Source: Phoronis australis (taxonomy: Eukaryota > Phoronida > Phoronidae). From it: a DNA stretch of 64,000 nucleotides. Made by a program: the position numbers and the translations under genes. Shown here piece after piece: positions 22,531 through 34,022 of this stretch (the first letter of the stretch is position 1; each line of letters starts with the position of its first letter). The notes under the pieces are model-generated. The model did no database searches. It had not been told where the DNA came from and worked only from the letters and a program-made list of their open reading frames with translations. The stretch is from NCBI GenBank assembly GCA_002633005.1, contig NMRA01000316.1, forward strand, positions 13,598-77,597, written 5' to 3'.

Positions 22531-23080
22531 AGCGTGCCGGAACACCACCTTCCATTACTATGTGCCCACATAGCGACAGTACTGCTCACCCAGACTGTCT
22601 GCACTGGCCAAATTAACGTTACCAATCTCCGGTAGGTCGATCTGCTCACTCAGTTTAGCCGAAAGTCCATACTCAGTATTGCCCAGTTGGCGGTTATGTG
22701 TACACCTAGTACTGTATGTAATATTTTAGCTCAATTGGTCGTTTGTGTACCCCTTTGGTACTGTTAGTGTATATTATATCAATGTCCATTTGACAGTTTG
22801 TGTACATAAATGCCGTTGTAATCGAGCCCGTTTAGAAGGGAATCGGCAAATACTCATCTGGTGTCGCGTACCCATTTGGTACACACTATCTACGGCTTTG
22901 TCGTACCCATCTGAAACCTGATCGTCTTATCTGGTTTGTGGCATCCTGTACCCTGCCAAACAGATACACGCCACCACTTCTGTATAGAGCCGTGACCCAG
23001 AAACTGTCAACAAACCTCTAAACTTCATCGAAACTACCCTCCACTTGTGTTATTTTCCCTAATGACGGAGCTCTGAAAAG
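22531..23080. other. No gene seen
   Basis: Contains a few dispersed GTGTACCC-TTTGGTAC motifs (about 22745 and 22868) that look like remnants of a short repeat. Otherwise unannotatable. Confidence 0.3.
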
Positions 23081-24522
23081 CAGTAAAATGTATCAACTGT
23101 TACGGTTTACGTCACTGCTATATTTTACATTGCTTGGCCTCTCCTAAAATGCAACATGTTGTATATTATTGTTACAATTTACGTCGAATGTACACGTGAG
23201 AAATTTACTGTTACATTTCACGAAAGCGACGTCATACATTTCATGAGCTTGCATGGTATTTGTCATACGTAGGAACATCGTTCACTCATTTAACGGCTTC
23301 TTTCTCGGATTGTTTGAATGAAATTCTGCGAAATGTGCCAGCTCAAATTTATAGTTGTGTCTATAACTTTTTAATTTAAAATTACAATTAAATTTCTCAT
23401 TTTATATATCTGCGTTTGTCCGAAGTACATGTAAATAAAGACAGAGATTGGATATTCTAGTATTAATGGACCTGCAGTCACGTGTCTAACGTGGCACCAT
23501 TTTTGTCTTGCAGCTCGCTGTGAACAACACACGTGGTTGTAGGCAGATAAGGGAATTTTTTGGTGTATTAACCCTTTAGCAAAATCGCACAAAAAGCGCA
23601 TATTAAACACCGCTGTCTTAGACAGTGACCGTTTTTTGTTCCCCACAACTCATTTTCAATGAAACCTAGTTGAAATCACTTAGTCAAATCACTGTGTTCT
23701 TCTAAGAATGTAGCGGCCCCTTCCACATAAAATTGCATGCACGCGGCTCGAACGAGCCCTCCCTCCCCGTTTGACGAAGTGGACAAAAAGGTTCTCCTCA
23801 GAGAAAGAAAAAACTGAAAAAAGTAGAAAGGCAAGATGTACCAAGATTCGGCCAATGCACAACTCATAGCTCTGAACGTACGTCGTGAATTTTAGTGAAA
23901 GGTCCATATTCTCAAAAATTCGAGCCCCCAATTTTTTAGGTTGGGTGCGCATGAATTGGGATTGGGATTGCGATAACGATAGTAATAGTAGTAATTGCAG
24001 TAATTGTAATGTAATAGTAATAAAAATGTTAATGGTAAGCCAAATTCATGTCGGGTATCCTGTAGAAGTGGTATGCAAAGTGCCGCCAAAAAACAAAAAT
24101 ACTCTCCAAAATGGAGTCATTTTCGACAAAATACTATCTAAAAGCTGCCCTTTCTGAATTTCTGGAACAGAACTGTGCGAAAATGTGAATTTTTACACAA
24201 AATCACTCTCTAAATAGGTCACTGTTTTTGTCTTTGCCCAATCTCTAAATGGGTAGGTATCCAAATTTTCGGGTGGCGCCCTTCTCTCAAAAATACTCGA
24301 GTACCCTCGATCGTGTCAGATACCACTTATTCGTGATTTGGTCATTTACTTTGTGATATGAAGTTGATTTCGTAAAATGTAACAATGGTACATTTGTCGC
24401 CTGCCCATTCGACGTAAAATATAACAGTCACGTAAAATCTAACAACTTGTTACATTTTATGAGAGGCTCAGGCATGTAAAAAGTAACAATGACATAAAAT
24501 ATAACAGTTGTTACATTTTATG
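23081..24522. mobile_element. Non-autonomous element with ~150-bp terminal inverted repeats
   Basis: The left end (23081-23235) and the reverse complement of the right end (24365-24522) align for about 150 bp: AAAATGTA-CAACTGTTA, then TTTA-GTCA-TG, GCCTCTC-TAAAATG-AACA and TTTACGTCGAATG. Each arm contains repeated GTTACATTTTACG-type motifs, so the ends are themselves repetitive. The interior has no transposase. It contains a nested MITE (23735-23953) and a short GGGATT run at 23957-23975. Element boundaries and target duplication are approximate. Confidence 0.7.
23735..23953 (-). mobile_element. MITE copy 2, nested inside the long-TIR element
   Basis: A minus-strand copy of the CATGCGCGCACCCAG family. 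The right end reads CGAGCCCCCAATTTTTTAGG and then GGGTGCGCATG. The left end is GCATGCACGCGGCTCGAACG followed by TTTGACGAAGTGGACAAAAAGG, matching the other end of the family. It lies within 23081-24522, so it inserted after that element. Confidence 0.75.
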
Positions 24523-24699
24523 AAATTGTTACATTGTACAATATACAGCGTTCCATGCGAAAAATGTAGCAAACGAAGTAGATTTAGAACAAGAAAACAA
24601 AATGTAGTATTAAAAGTGAATGCACTTGAAGGAAGCAATTGCAGTTACTCTATAAAATATCTATTTCTTTTTAATATACTAGACGCCAGTACAGAGTAC

Positions 24700-24762
24700 G
24701 TGCAAGATACGCGCATTTCGCAAACAACAGAAGTATGAAAATGTCAAATCGACACATCAATT
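24700..24762 (-). repeat. Short relic of the PAN-exon/intron-1 region
   Basis: GATACGCGCATTTCGCAAAC and AAATGTCAAATCGACA match, in inverted orientation, the start of intron 1 of the fibrinogen-related gene (about 4800-4860 and 27380-27440). The match is short and more diverged than that at 2258-2478. It is fused directly to a LINE fragment on its right. Confidence 0.5.
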
Positions 24763-24779
24763 ACGTTAGATGGGTCGAA

Positions 24780-25050
24780 TTTGTCATTGACTGGCACTTG
24801 AATGTACTATATTTGTTTGCTAGTGTCTCCGGTCTCCAATTGAATGTGGATAAAACAAAAGCCATATGGTTTGGGAGTAAAACTGGTAGTGATGACGTGA
24901 TTCCTACAAAAGAATTAGTCTGTCTTGGACAACAATTGATATTTTTGGGGTGGATTTTGGCTCTCAGTTGGATAGTATGACGCATAAGAACTTCACTGCA
25001 AGAATAACAGAGATTAAGTCTTTACTAAAAGGTGGCAGACGACGAAATTG
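24780..25050 (+). pseudogene. LINE (non-LTR) reverse transcriptase fragment
   Basis: The frame reads SGLQLNVDKTKAIWFGSK, a hallmark of the region after the catalytic core of LINE reverse transcriptases (SGL-LN--KT-A-W-GS). After a one-base frame change near 24925 it continues as IFGVDFGSQLDSMTHKNF and then ITEIKSLLKGG, which corresponds to the following LG--F and I-EI---L segment of the family. The catalytic FADD segment is absent and the piece stops where an LTR begins at 25057, so it is a dead internal fragment. Confidence 0.7.
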
Positions 25051-25056
25051 TTGTGA

Positions 25057-25169
25057 TGTTATAGTTTTCTATGACGTCATCCTTTTGTGACGCCATTCTT
25101 AATTCCTGTCAATATATTTTACATTTCTTTTATACGTTTCTGCTTCTTTCTATTACAAAAAACATAACA
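25057..25169 (+). mobile_element. Candidate short 5' LTR of a gypsy-like element
   Basis: This 113-bp segment starts TGTTATAG and ends AAACATAACA, giving the TG...CA ends and an inverted terminal TGTTAT/ATAACA. A primer-binding-site candidate follows five bases later and gag follows that. Only one LTR is visible, so the call rests on position and ends and not on an LTR pair. Confidence 0.45.
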
Positions 25170-25174
25170 GATTT

Positions 25175-25192
25175 TGGCGTACCTGGCAGGAT
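25175..25192 (+). promoter_or_regulatory. Candidate tRNA primer-binding site
   Basis: TGGCGTACCTGGCAGGAT begins with TGG, and its complement would end a tRNA as CAGGTAC plus discriminator G plus CCA, preceded by a plausible T-stem CCTGC. Its position just after the proposed LTR and before gag fits. I did not identify the donor tRNA. Confidence 0.45.
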
Positions 25193-25195
25193 ATA

Positions 25196-25930
25196 AAAAA
25201 GATGGTGAGTTGTCTGGCATTATTTCGTTACAACAACAAATCAACCAACAGCTAGAGAGTCATCAGCGTTTTGCTGAGATGATCACTAGAAGGCTGATGC
25301 ACCAACCAACGACATCTACGTCAACTTTTGGTGCGTTCGACAGTTCAGTGCAACTCTGGAAGGATTATTGGTCCAGATTCCAAACATTTGCAGTGCACAC
25401 TCCATAACTATGGAAAAACTTTCACAAACTTTCTTGACGAATCAGACGTCTACAGTTTACAAATTGCTTGCAACTTTGGCAGAGTAGCCGACACCTTCCA
25501 AGGATATCAATCAATTGACAATCAAGGAAATTACAACATTTATGGAGAATCAATTCGATTCGAAGTATTTTGTAGTCCGGGAGCGATTCAAATTTTGGTC
25601 TAACACAAGAAGACCGCCAGGTGAGACAATGCAGGAGCTGGCAGCTCGTATTCGACAAGACGCTGCAAAATACGATTTTCCAACAATAACGGATCCTCAG
25701 GATGAAGCTATGAGAACTTGATTTACTTGTTCAATTAATAATAAGCCGGTCCTAAAAGCCTTTTTCAAAATAAAAGATGACGATTTATCTTTTAAGAAAG
25801 CCATAGAAATAGCAACAGAAACTGAAGAGGCGTCCAGAGTTGCAAAAGAAACGGTTTATGGAGATGCAGTGCTTAAGTTACAAAAGAAAAGGAGGGAAGA
25901 AAGCAGACCTCACGGTGATGTCAATACTTT
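25196..25930 (+). pseudogene. Broken Ty3/gypsy gag
   Basis: Coding for a gag-type protein can be followed through frame changes. An early coiled stretch with IISLQQQINQQLESHQRF leads to FGAFDSSVQLWKDYWSRF (to 25407). A second frame covers about 25410-25490. A third, from about 25515, reads ENQFDSKYFVVRERFKFW and RPPGETMQELAARIRQDA. This ends at a TGA (25719) where the family continues, and the downstream codons still read NNKPVLKAFFKIKDDDLSF. The WKDYW, RFKFW and RRPGET-type motifs are typical of gypsy gag capsid regions. There is no protease or pol after it. At least two frameshifts and one stop make it inactive. Confidence 0.75.
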
Positions 25931-26430
25931 TTTAAGGACAACATGGCTGGCATTCAGGAATCGTTCCTTAACTGATACACAGGAACTCAGGCCACGGAAA
26001 TAGACGGGAATAGTCGATGGCTTTCCGATCTCGGCCGAGGTACAAAATTGTGATAAAAAGGCTTTTAGCTTGATAACAGAAAGGATGTGAATATTATGCT
26101 GCGTTATATATTATTGAATTTGTTATTTTTTAAGCTTTGAACAAAAATGCCCTTTGAGATAAGGACTTTGATATGTTTGCCACACGTTCACCCTTACGCA
26201 TGAACATGTAATGTGTAATGCCTCATACCTGTATGTATGGTACAATATAATGTGACAGGTGTACACATTCACATACTCTGTGTAAAAACAGACACGCTGG
26301 GCACAAGTAGGGTTCCAAGTAGCATCCACACAAGCCAATTTTCAATGGCCTCATATATTTGTTTTTGTTCCTTTTCCGTAACCTACATGTATCATACCCG
26401 AAATTCACTGACTTATCTTAATTATTAATA
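25931..26430. other. No gene seen
   Basis: Sequence between the gag relic and the right-hand duplicated unit. No open frame or repeat is recognised. Confidence 0.35.
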
Positions 26431-27060
26431 CAGCCACAACAACTTTTATGAGTCAGTGTATATTTTTCTTCGTTGTGAATTATACAGTGGTTAATGGATA
26501 ACACTATTTACTCGATGTTTTTTTATCATTTCTAGTAGATTTGAAAGGTTTAAATCTAATGATGGTGAGCTGATAACACATATTCTAGGAGAAAACAACA
26601 CCTAAAGCCAGTAAATTGGGAATTACGCAACAGATAATTGAAATTTTCCTTGAAATCCATTCACAATTAAGTTGATGAAATGACTTCTACGCAAAAATAA
26701 TTAACAATTATTACTTCTTTCGTGCCTAAGTAATGCTATTTAAGAAAACTACTATACCATTGATGCATGTTAAGGCGGAGAACCCCTACCGATAATGACT
26801 CGTGTACAATAGTCAATAGTGGGAACATACTTTGTCCATTTCGCTAATTATACTTTTCTAGCGACATAATAAGCAAAAATTTAATTTCATAGAGCTGAAA
26901 GGGCAGCGCAAAGTTGATTATTGCCGCATATTGTGACAATTGTTTTCTGGATAAATTTAGAACAGAGTGAAATTTCTTTTAACGATTAACCATGTCACTT
27001 TCAATTTGGTGAGAAATGCGTTCTACCGTTTTTGGAAACTGTGGTGTCTGAGCGGCCGCC

Positions 27061-27351
27061 ATGATTAAACGCGAGGGTGTAATTCTCTGGCTGCTACAAG
27101 TGCATTTTCAATCTAATTTCATTGCGAATCAAGAGATCACAAGCGGGAAATTTCTCACGAAGAAAACGTCAGCATCCTCGTGCTCTGGACACGTAACCGT
27201 CCCAGTTTCTTCTCTCATCGAATGCTGTCATCTCTGCACCGTGGATCCTGCCTGTGTGACATTCCTGTATGACAGTAAAAGGATTTGCTCAATTTGCAAT
27301 ACTGCGGAAAAAACAGCACAAACAAATGGCCCAAATGTTTTCGGGTGGCGG
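27061..27351 (+). CDS. Orphan exon 1 of duplicated fibrinogen-related gene B: signal peptide and PAN/apple-like domain
   Basis: The exon encodes 97 residues, the same length and phase as the copy A exon, with the same CGG|GTGAGTTCG donor. It keeps the signal peptide (GVILWLLQVHF) and all six PAN cysteines, and has one extra (ECCHLC instead of ECSHLC). About fifteen residues differ from copy A and no frame damage is seen, so it either was coding until recently or still is. No fibrinogen exon follows before 64000 on this strand. It may be transcribed as a PAN-only secreted peptide, be spliced to something unseen, or be a 5' gene fragment without function. The upstream TATAAATA of copy A is absent. 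Confidence 0.65.
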
Positions 27352-30300
27352 GTGAGTTCGTCAAGGCGGTGACAACACATTTGTCGATTTGTCATTTTTA
27401 CACTACTGTTATTTGCGAAATGCATGTATCTGTCATGCATTCTGTTCTGCCATCCACTAAACGCATATTTTATCCAGTATGTGCATTTTAGATACTATGC
27501 TTCATGCAGTTCTCAAAACCATGTTAGGAATTGCTTTTAATTGTCCCACTTTTGCGTGAGGGTTATCAAAATGTGACTTTTGTGATTCTTATGAAAAATG
27601 TTCAAGTTGCATTAAACGAAAACGTAGTGATTATTTATAGAATTATAGAGCGTTTTTGATATCTAAACTAGAAAATTTATATCAAATTAAATTTGATCAT
27701 GTAATTGACACCATTGTTTGGCTATGAATGTACCTTTCTTTTTGCTGAACTTTATTAAAAATATATAGTCATGTGACCCAGTATATATTACAGATTTTTA
27801 AACAGTAAATAATCAACTTCTACAGGCTCCCTATTTTCAGAAAACTGTTCTTGTATAGTTTTCAAGATTTTTTGCTAAATGCACAGATTGATCAATAATG
27901 TCCTAAATAAGTTTAAGTCCGAACGTGCATTTATTTCTTCGACTTTGAATGTTTCACCACTAAGAGAAGTTCGCGGTAACGTGTCGAGTAATCAGACCTT
28001 TAGCGTAACGATAAGCCAGAGAAGAAAACTCAAGGTAACTTCGACGACCTTCAAGCTTCACCTCCAGATCTATGAAGCCCGCGCCGTATACTTTGGTATT
28101 GTTGGTACCAAAAAGTGTCTTGGCAGCTTTATTTAACCGGCCAAATAACGTTCTGCACATACTCAATGGCATGTTGGAATTTTCAGCGCCTTTAACCAAC
28201 AGCTACGTTAGTGTGTAGTCTTACTGAGGAGATTAACGTACCAGCCTGGCTTATTTTACGAGTTCTTAAAAACGGCTTGGTAGATTTCGCTGAAACTTTC
28301 AGAAAGTAATATTTATTCATCAATCTTAAGAACTCTGATAGTGTTGATGCCGTGCATCATCATCGTCATTGGTTCTTGTGCTTCACTTACATTTCACGTT
28401 GTTTATTTTCTTTATAGGCAGCAGTACATCTTTCTCTGCTGTGATTTGGTTTATTTGAGTAAGCGGTTCATTCCAGTGGTTACAATAGCAATTGCATAAA
28501 TGCCGTAGTAGCTCGACCGGCCGACTATTATTACGTATTAGCCTCTGTATGTTACGCGGGTTTTTAGCGAGTAGTGTTTCTCGAGTTAAGAAGCATTCGT
28601 TAATTGACAATATCTATAACGCGAATCATGTGTTTTCCTCGGATACTGGAATTTTTAGATAAAGCACTGACTGTCGGCCAAACTGTTGTAACTTCTGAGT
28701 ATTTTGGCACAGCATACTATGGTACTTGTGTGTATTTACTAGCTGAGTTTAGAGCCTACATAGTTGTTGTTTAACGGATAGTTTCATTCAGGTGCTGGTT
28801 AGTGTTTACAACCCGATTCCATTAACGTACATGTACATACTTGATACTACTATTTTCTGAATCCTCTAGCCATAGTGATTCCAAAAATGTATTAGTTGTA
28901 CTGATTGGTCGATTGTTTTTCACAATTTCTGAGTTTTTCCAAAGCGTTCATTTGTAACGCAGATTTACTGAGGCAGACATTGTTAAAAGTGCTACACCTG
29001 TCGGCAGGATTGATAACTAACGGTTAACCGCGAGATGTCAAGTGTTTTCGATGACGACATTTGTCCGCGAGAACACACACTCTCGTGTTTTTTCTAATGA
29101 AGTGTTAAAGAGGGATTCCTTTATAAATGACTATTACTGTTTTTTACTTACTCAGAGTTTCCCTAACGTGCCACGCGGGGTCTTTTTGACACACGCATGA
29201 TTGTTGTAGTAATCATTCCTGCCGAAAGGTGTCGCAGTTTTATAATGGCGGATCCTCGAGATCGGCTGCCGCAAATGAACACCTCGTAAAAACTGTGAAT
29301 GCATGAATAAAAAGAGCCTAATCAGTACGAGTAATACATTTTTGGAATCACCATGATCACCTTGACGAGAGGATTCAGAAAATATTAATATCAAGTATGA
29401 ACATTAATGGAGTCGGATTGTAAACAATAACCCAACTGCTTGTTTGGCGTATATGTTGCGCAGTACCCAGTTCATGGGATAAATAGTACGGGTCACAGCT
29501 AGCCGGTTGTTTGTGTACGGTAATGGTTCCCAGTTGTAGAATAGATGGTACGCGTTCCAATTAATTGTGTATTGTTAGTGAGGTAGTATTTGATAGGCCT
29601 GTAATATAGAGTCATTGTCGCGGATCTTTCTTACGCTCTGATGTATAGTATTTGTTAAATAATTACGCTTACTTGCCGAAAACTCAGATAACCGCTTGTT
29701 CGGTTTCACATTTCCAACGCTTCTTCAGTATCACTCTTTCAACGCTTGTTCGGACACGTTTTTCGTCGCCTGTAACTCTATTGCTTGCCAATGATGCACC
29801 AAATAAAGTGTGTTATAGAAACGGACTCTGTAGTTATGTTCTTCAATTCATCCCTGTAGCCATACGCGGCTATAGATAGGATTTTGGATATGAAGGCCCA
29901 GTGTTTGAGTAATGTAACAAAGACGAATGCTAATGCTGATGTTATACAAAAATACCTTACTTTTGGCGAGTTGATTTAGAAACCAAACAAAAAGACAAGT
30001 TTTGACCAGCGTTTTCGAGGTACATGTAACTGGCGAAGTGTTTATTTAAAATAGTTTAATGAAAATTGACCGACAGGTTATTTTGCTATGAATGTAGCTT
30101 TCTTAAAAATGAAATTTCGACTTAGAAAGGTGTTAGCGTAATGAAAATAACAGTGAATATGTATAAAACCTATTTTTACATTCCCTGATCTTTTCGATCT
30201 TTTTCTTAAAAAAATATATTTTACTAATTGACAAAGCCTAGTTTACATACCAGTTAGAATGGAAACCACTAAATGAGATAACCTTAATCTACACTGTACT

Positions 30301-33300
30301 GTGAGAACCAAATTCAAGATACACTTTAAGGTCCCTTTAGATTTCAAGTATATGGTCCACTGCTATGAAGCTTTGATTGCCTTGGTGTCGTATTCATCCT
30401 GACTTAATTGTTTTTGTAGGAATTTGAAGACTGCTCCGACCCAGGTATGTGTGTTAACATTAGTGAGTTAAAGGAGGAAGAAAGGAAATGTTGACTCTTA
30501 CTTCCTTTAAACTTTCGAAGGGTTTATTTTCGGGAGAAGGGCTTAAAATGTTAATCTTACCAGAGTACAGAGGCGACACTGCTAAGGGTGTTGTGCTGTG
30601 AAACACAGAAAAGGTGTCGATCTAGTTGGGCAAAAAATTTTTAGCAAGAAACAAAAATTTGAACCGAGAGGTCCACTCAAATAACAGTGATTAAAAATAA
30701 TAATGTAACGAAAATGTTACACGTGTTTTTGTTTCCGCTTGGGAGAGTTAATGCCGCTTAATTCTTTTTTACGCACAGTAAAATTTATTTTAAGGAGTGT
30801 TGTGTTTAAAGAAACGAGGTATATTCCATGCTTTCCAACACCACACAAATTCTTGACCATTACATTGGAGCGTTTCAGTCTTCGTAGTGGTATACTTTTT
30901 CAGAACATCCTGTCTAAACAGATACGCCCTACATGTTCTCAAAACAGGATTGTCTGTGAGAAAATACGTTTTCGTGATGTCAGGGTGAATTTTAAGCAAA
31001 AAACTAAAATAAACTGACATCAGGATCGCTCTCTGTAGAGCAAGGCTATTTCTATTAAAGTAAGATCACGTTAGACCATGCATAATCACACGAGTGAAAA
31101 GCGAGTGGTTCGCGAGTAAGCTTGGGACCTCTCCTTACACATAATGCAACGATTTGTGGACGAGGCTGGAATGTTGAATTAGGGATTAAGCAGTAGAAAT
31201 AAAACAATATTTCCATTCCATGAGCGAAGATTCGTTGTGACGAGTGTTATCACACTTTCTCCCAGGGAAACGAAGAGTACCATTATCAGTGTGAAAGGAT
31301 ATTTACCTGTAATATAAAGATGGGCGATACTTGAATGGGTAATCATTTTGGAATTCGGACTGGTTCGAAAATAGATTTCAGATATTCAAATTGGTTGATT
31401 ATGTCAGATACGTAAGTTAAGTGTTGTGCATGTACAGGTATACTACACATAGGAGTTCAAGGTTTCGAGTTTAGCATGGACAGCGCGTGTGCAATCGGAT
31501 GGCGCATAACTAGGTAAACAATCCGATATTTACATTTCGGTTTATACCGACCGGACATTAAACTGCAGATTCCTGTTGAAATGGCGAGTGAATGGCTAAA
31601 GAGTAGTTGGTAATACAATTATTTCATCAGCACGTGGATACTGTGGAGTTGCTTGATTGTAAAATCTTTCACATTATTAGTTAGCTTTATCTCTAAAAAA
31701 ATCAGCTTGGCTGAGCTGCCAAAGGTAATTGGTGACGGTAAAAGTTTTCTATTGTAATGGTACTAAGCGTCAATTCATATAGTTGAAAAAATTGCCTTAA
31801 AGTTGTATCCAGTGCTAACTAATATTTTCAATAATAACCCTGGGGCGGACTTCGTAAAAACGTGGCGGACACTGTATATTACCGATTTTCACATACATCA
31901 TTGAAAATTAATGCGTTGCAAAAGTGATCGTAAGAGGTTATCAGGAGAAAAAAGGGATTGTGACAGTCTTGATTATGTCAGAAATTACATACTCGCAGCA
32001 ACTTGATAAAACTCTCGATGCACATGTATTTCGAATGATTTCCCGTTCATTTATGAAATGTATGTGGATCGGTTTGCTTATTTTACCTAATAAAATACTC
32101 CATGTGAAATTTGTGATCGTGTATTGGGTCTTGTGGGTCGTGCAACAACAAGCATGGTATAAACTGAAGCATTTGACGAAAGTTCAATATTTTTAAAGAC
32201 TCATGATCGCAAGGCGTCAAAAATATAACAAAATGAAGCAACAAGACGATATCCATAACAAATCTAGACATGCACACCGACACCCAAACACCGGGGTGCG
32301 GTTCGTTCTGGCGAGTAGAACGAAATGACACAAGATCACGCGAGCGAAAGGCGACTTTTTAGGACGTATATTTGAAACTGTACTGGAGTATACTAGCAAA
32401 ATGACTGTCGGAAGTGATTGGTCCGTGATGTTAGAATGTTGAATTATTGGATAGAATTCATATATTAAGGGATAGAATTCATCATTTTGTTTCTATAAAC
32501 GAAGGTTTCTAACTGCAAGTCCTCGACTAATGTTTTGAGAATTCGTAACAACCAACCGTGATTTCTAAGTGTTGGTCATTATCATTTCTAGTGGGCAAAA
32601 AAGACGATCATCAGCGACGTCAATGAACTTTTGTTTAGACCCGAATAGTTTTTCCAGAGTCCACTTTCTTTTGTAACAGAACAATCATAATGATGTTTTC
32701 CGATGTCTCTTGTTTACGGTAACCTACACTGCATGTAACATGATCACTAACTTTTACTTTCTGAAGAAACGAGATTATTTCTGAAAATTTATGGAAATTC
32801 CTACATCTATGTGTTGAACTATCCATAGTACATTTCAAAGCTACTTGAGAGATGTTTGTCCATTTTTATGTATCAGAAAACTTGTAAAATTTGGATAAAT
32901 ACTGGGAGTAGTTAATCGCATTTTCCGTTATTGCCACCGCATTCTGATTTTTACTGAAGAATATATATGTATCAAACGGCGCCAAAGGTCCAATTGATTG
33001 TAATATATATATATAGATGATCGGAGTGAGCATTCTAGGGCTAGAGTTCTGTGATTTATTTTAGCTAAAAGCTGCTGTTTAGCTCGTTACTAGTTTCTGC
33101 TTCTGACTTGGGTGTTCCCTGGACAAGTGTGGTGTGACACTGGACCTTTACTAAAATCAAAGAATCGCAGACATTTGGTTTCCTCTTGAGAATACTGTTG
33201 TAATCCAATGACCTAAAGCAGGAGTCCTCTGGCACAACCAACAGAAAGAATTGTCAATAGAGACGCAATGATAATTGGTATGAGCCTGGGTCAGTCACCT

Positions 33301-33368
33301 TCTCTATTGCGATGATGGTATGAACACTAGTATGAACTGACTGTGATCAGTGCAAGTCGTAGACTTAC

Positions 33369-33404
33369 GTAGTACTTACTAGTAGTAGTACTGGTAGTAG
33401 TACA
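33369..33404. repeat. Short TAGTAC microsatellite (copy B)
   Basis: Counterpart of the 97-bp array at 10805-10901, here only about 36 bp of GTAGTACT-type triplets. Confidence 0.8.
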
Positions 33405-34022
33405 GTGAAGCCTGGGCCGGGGATGAGAGCCTAGCTGATACCAGTCGTTAGAGAAAAGAACCAATTTCTTCCTTATTTATGAAATAGGGAAACGCACTCA
33501 AGAAGTGGTGATTCCTTAATTGTAACGTCGCTTTTGTGTTTGGTCGAAGCATGATTCTTCGAAGTGCGCTGAAATACGAGTGGCTCCCAACCGCACCGCT
33601 TGTTCCACACTGACACGGACGTTTCACATTCTTGTAAGGTGCATACTACGATGCCATTTCAGTTCTTCTTTCATGCTCATATCAATTAAATTTTTACTCT
33701 GGTACTACTCTCTCGCTTGCAATAGCTGAATGTCCGCTTTCTTCGAAAAGTTCGGCTTCGCTAACGATGAGCCAGAAGAAGCGATCCGAAGCGCGATTGG
33801 TTACGCAATACCATTGTGATACACTTGTGCTGTGAAATCTTCCGTGCGGACACTGTTTGCTTCCTCATAACTCGAACATTCCAGCCTTGCCCGTTTTACT
33901 AGTCTATGTTAGTAAGGTATTTTTCTTTCTCGCAAAACATTAGCCTTTTCTTTACTTGATTTTCTCCACTGTTGCGTGATCTTGGATTGATCACGACCAA
34001 TATGTACGTGGTGGGTTCCATT

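Larger units (their letters stand above)
26431..34022 (+). repeat. Segmental duplication, right copy (B)
   Basis: Colinear with 3291-11524 over its whole length with scattered substitutions and small indels. It includes exon 1 at 27061-27351, its upstream region and most of the first intron. Its right breakpoint falls in what corresponds to the intron about 1.1 kb before the fibrinogen exon of copy A, and no fibrinogen exon follows in this window. The left breakpoint is about 500 bp after a gypsy relic. Confidence 0.9.
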
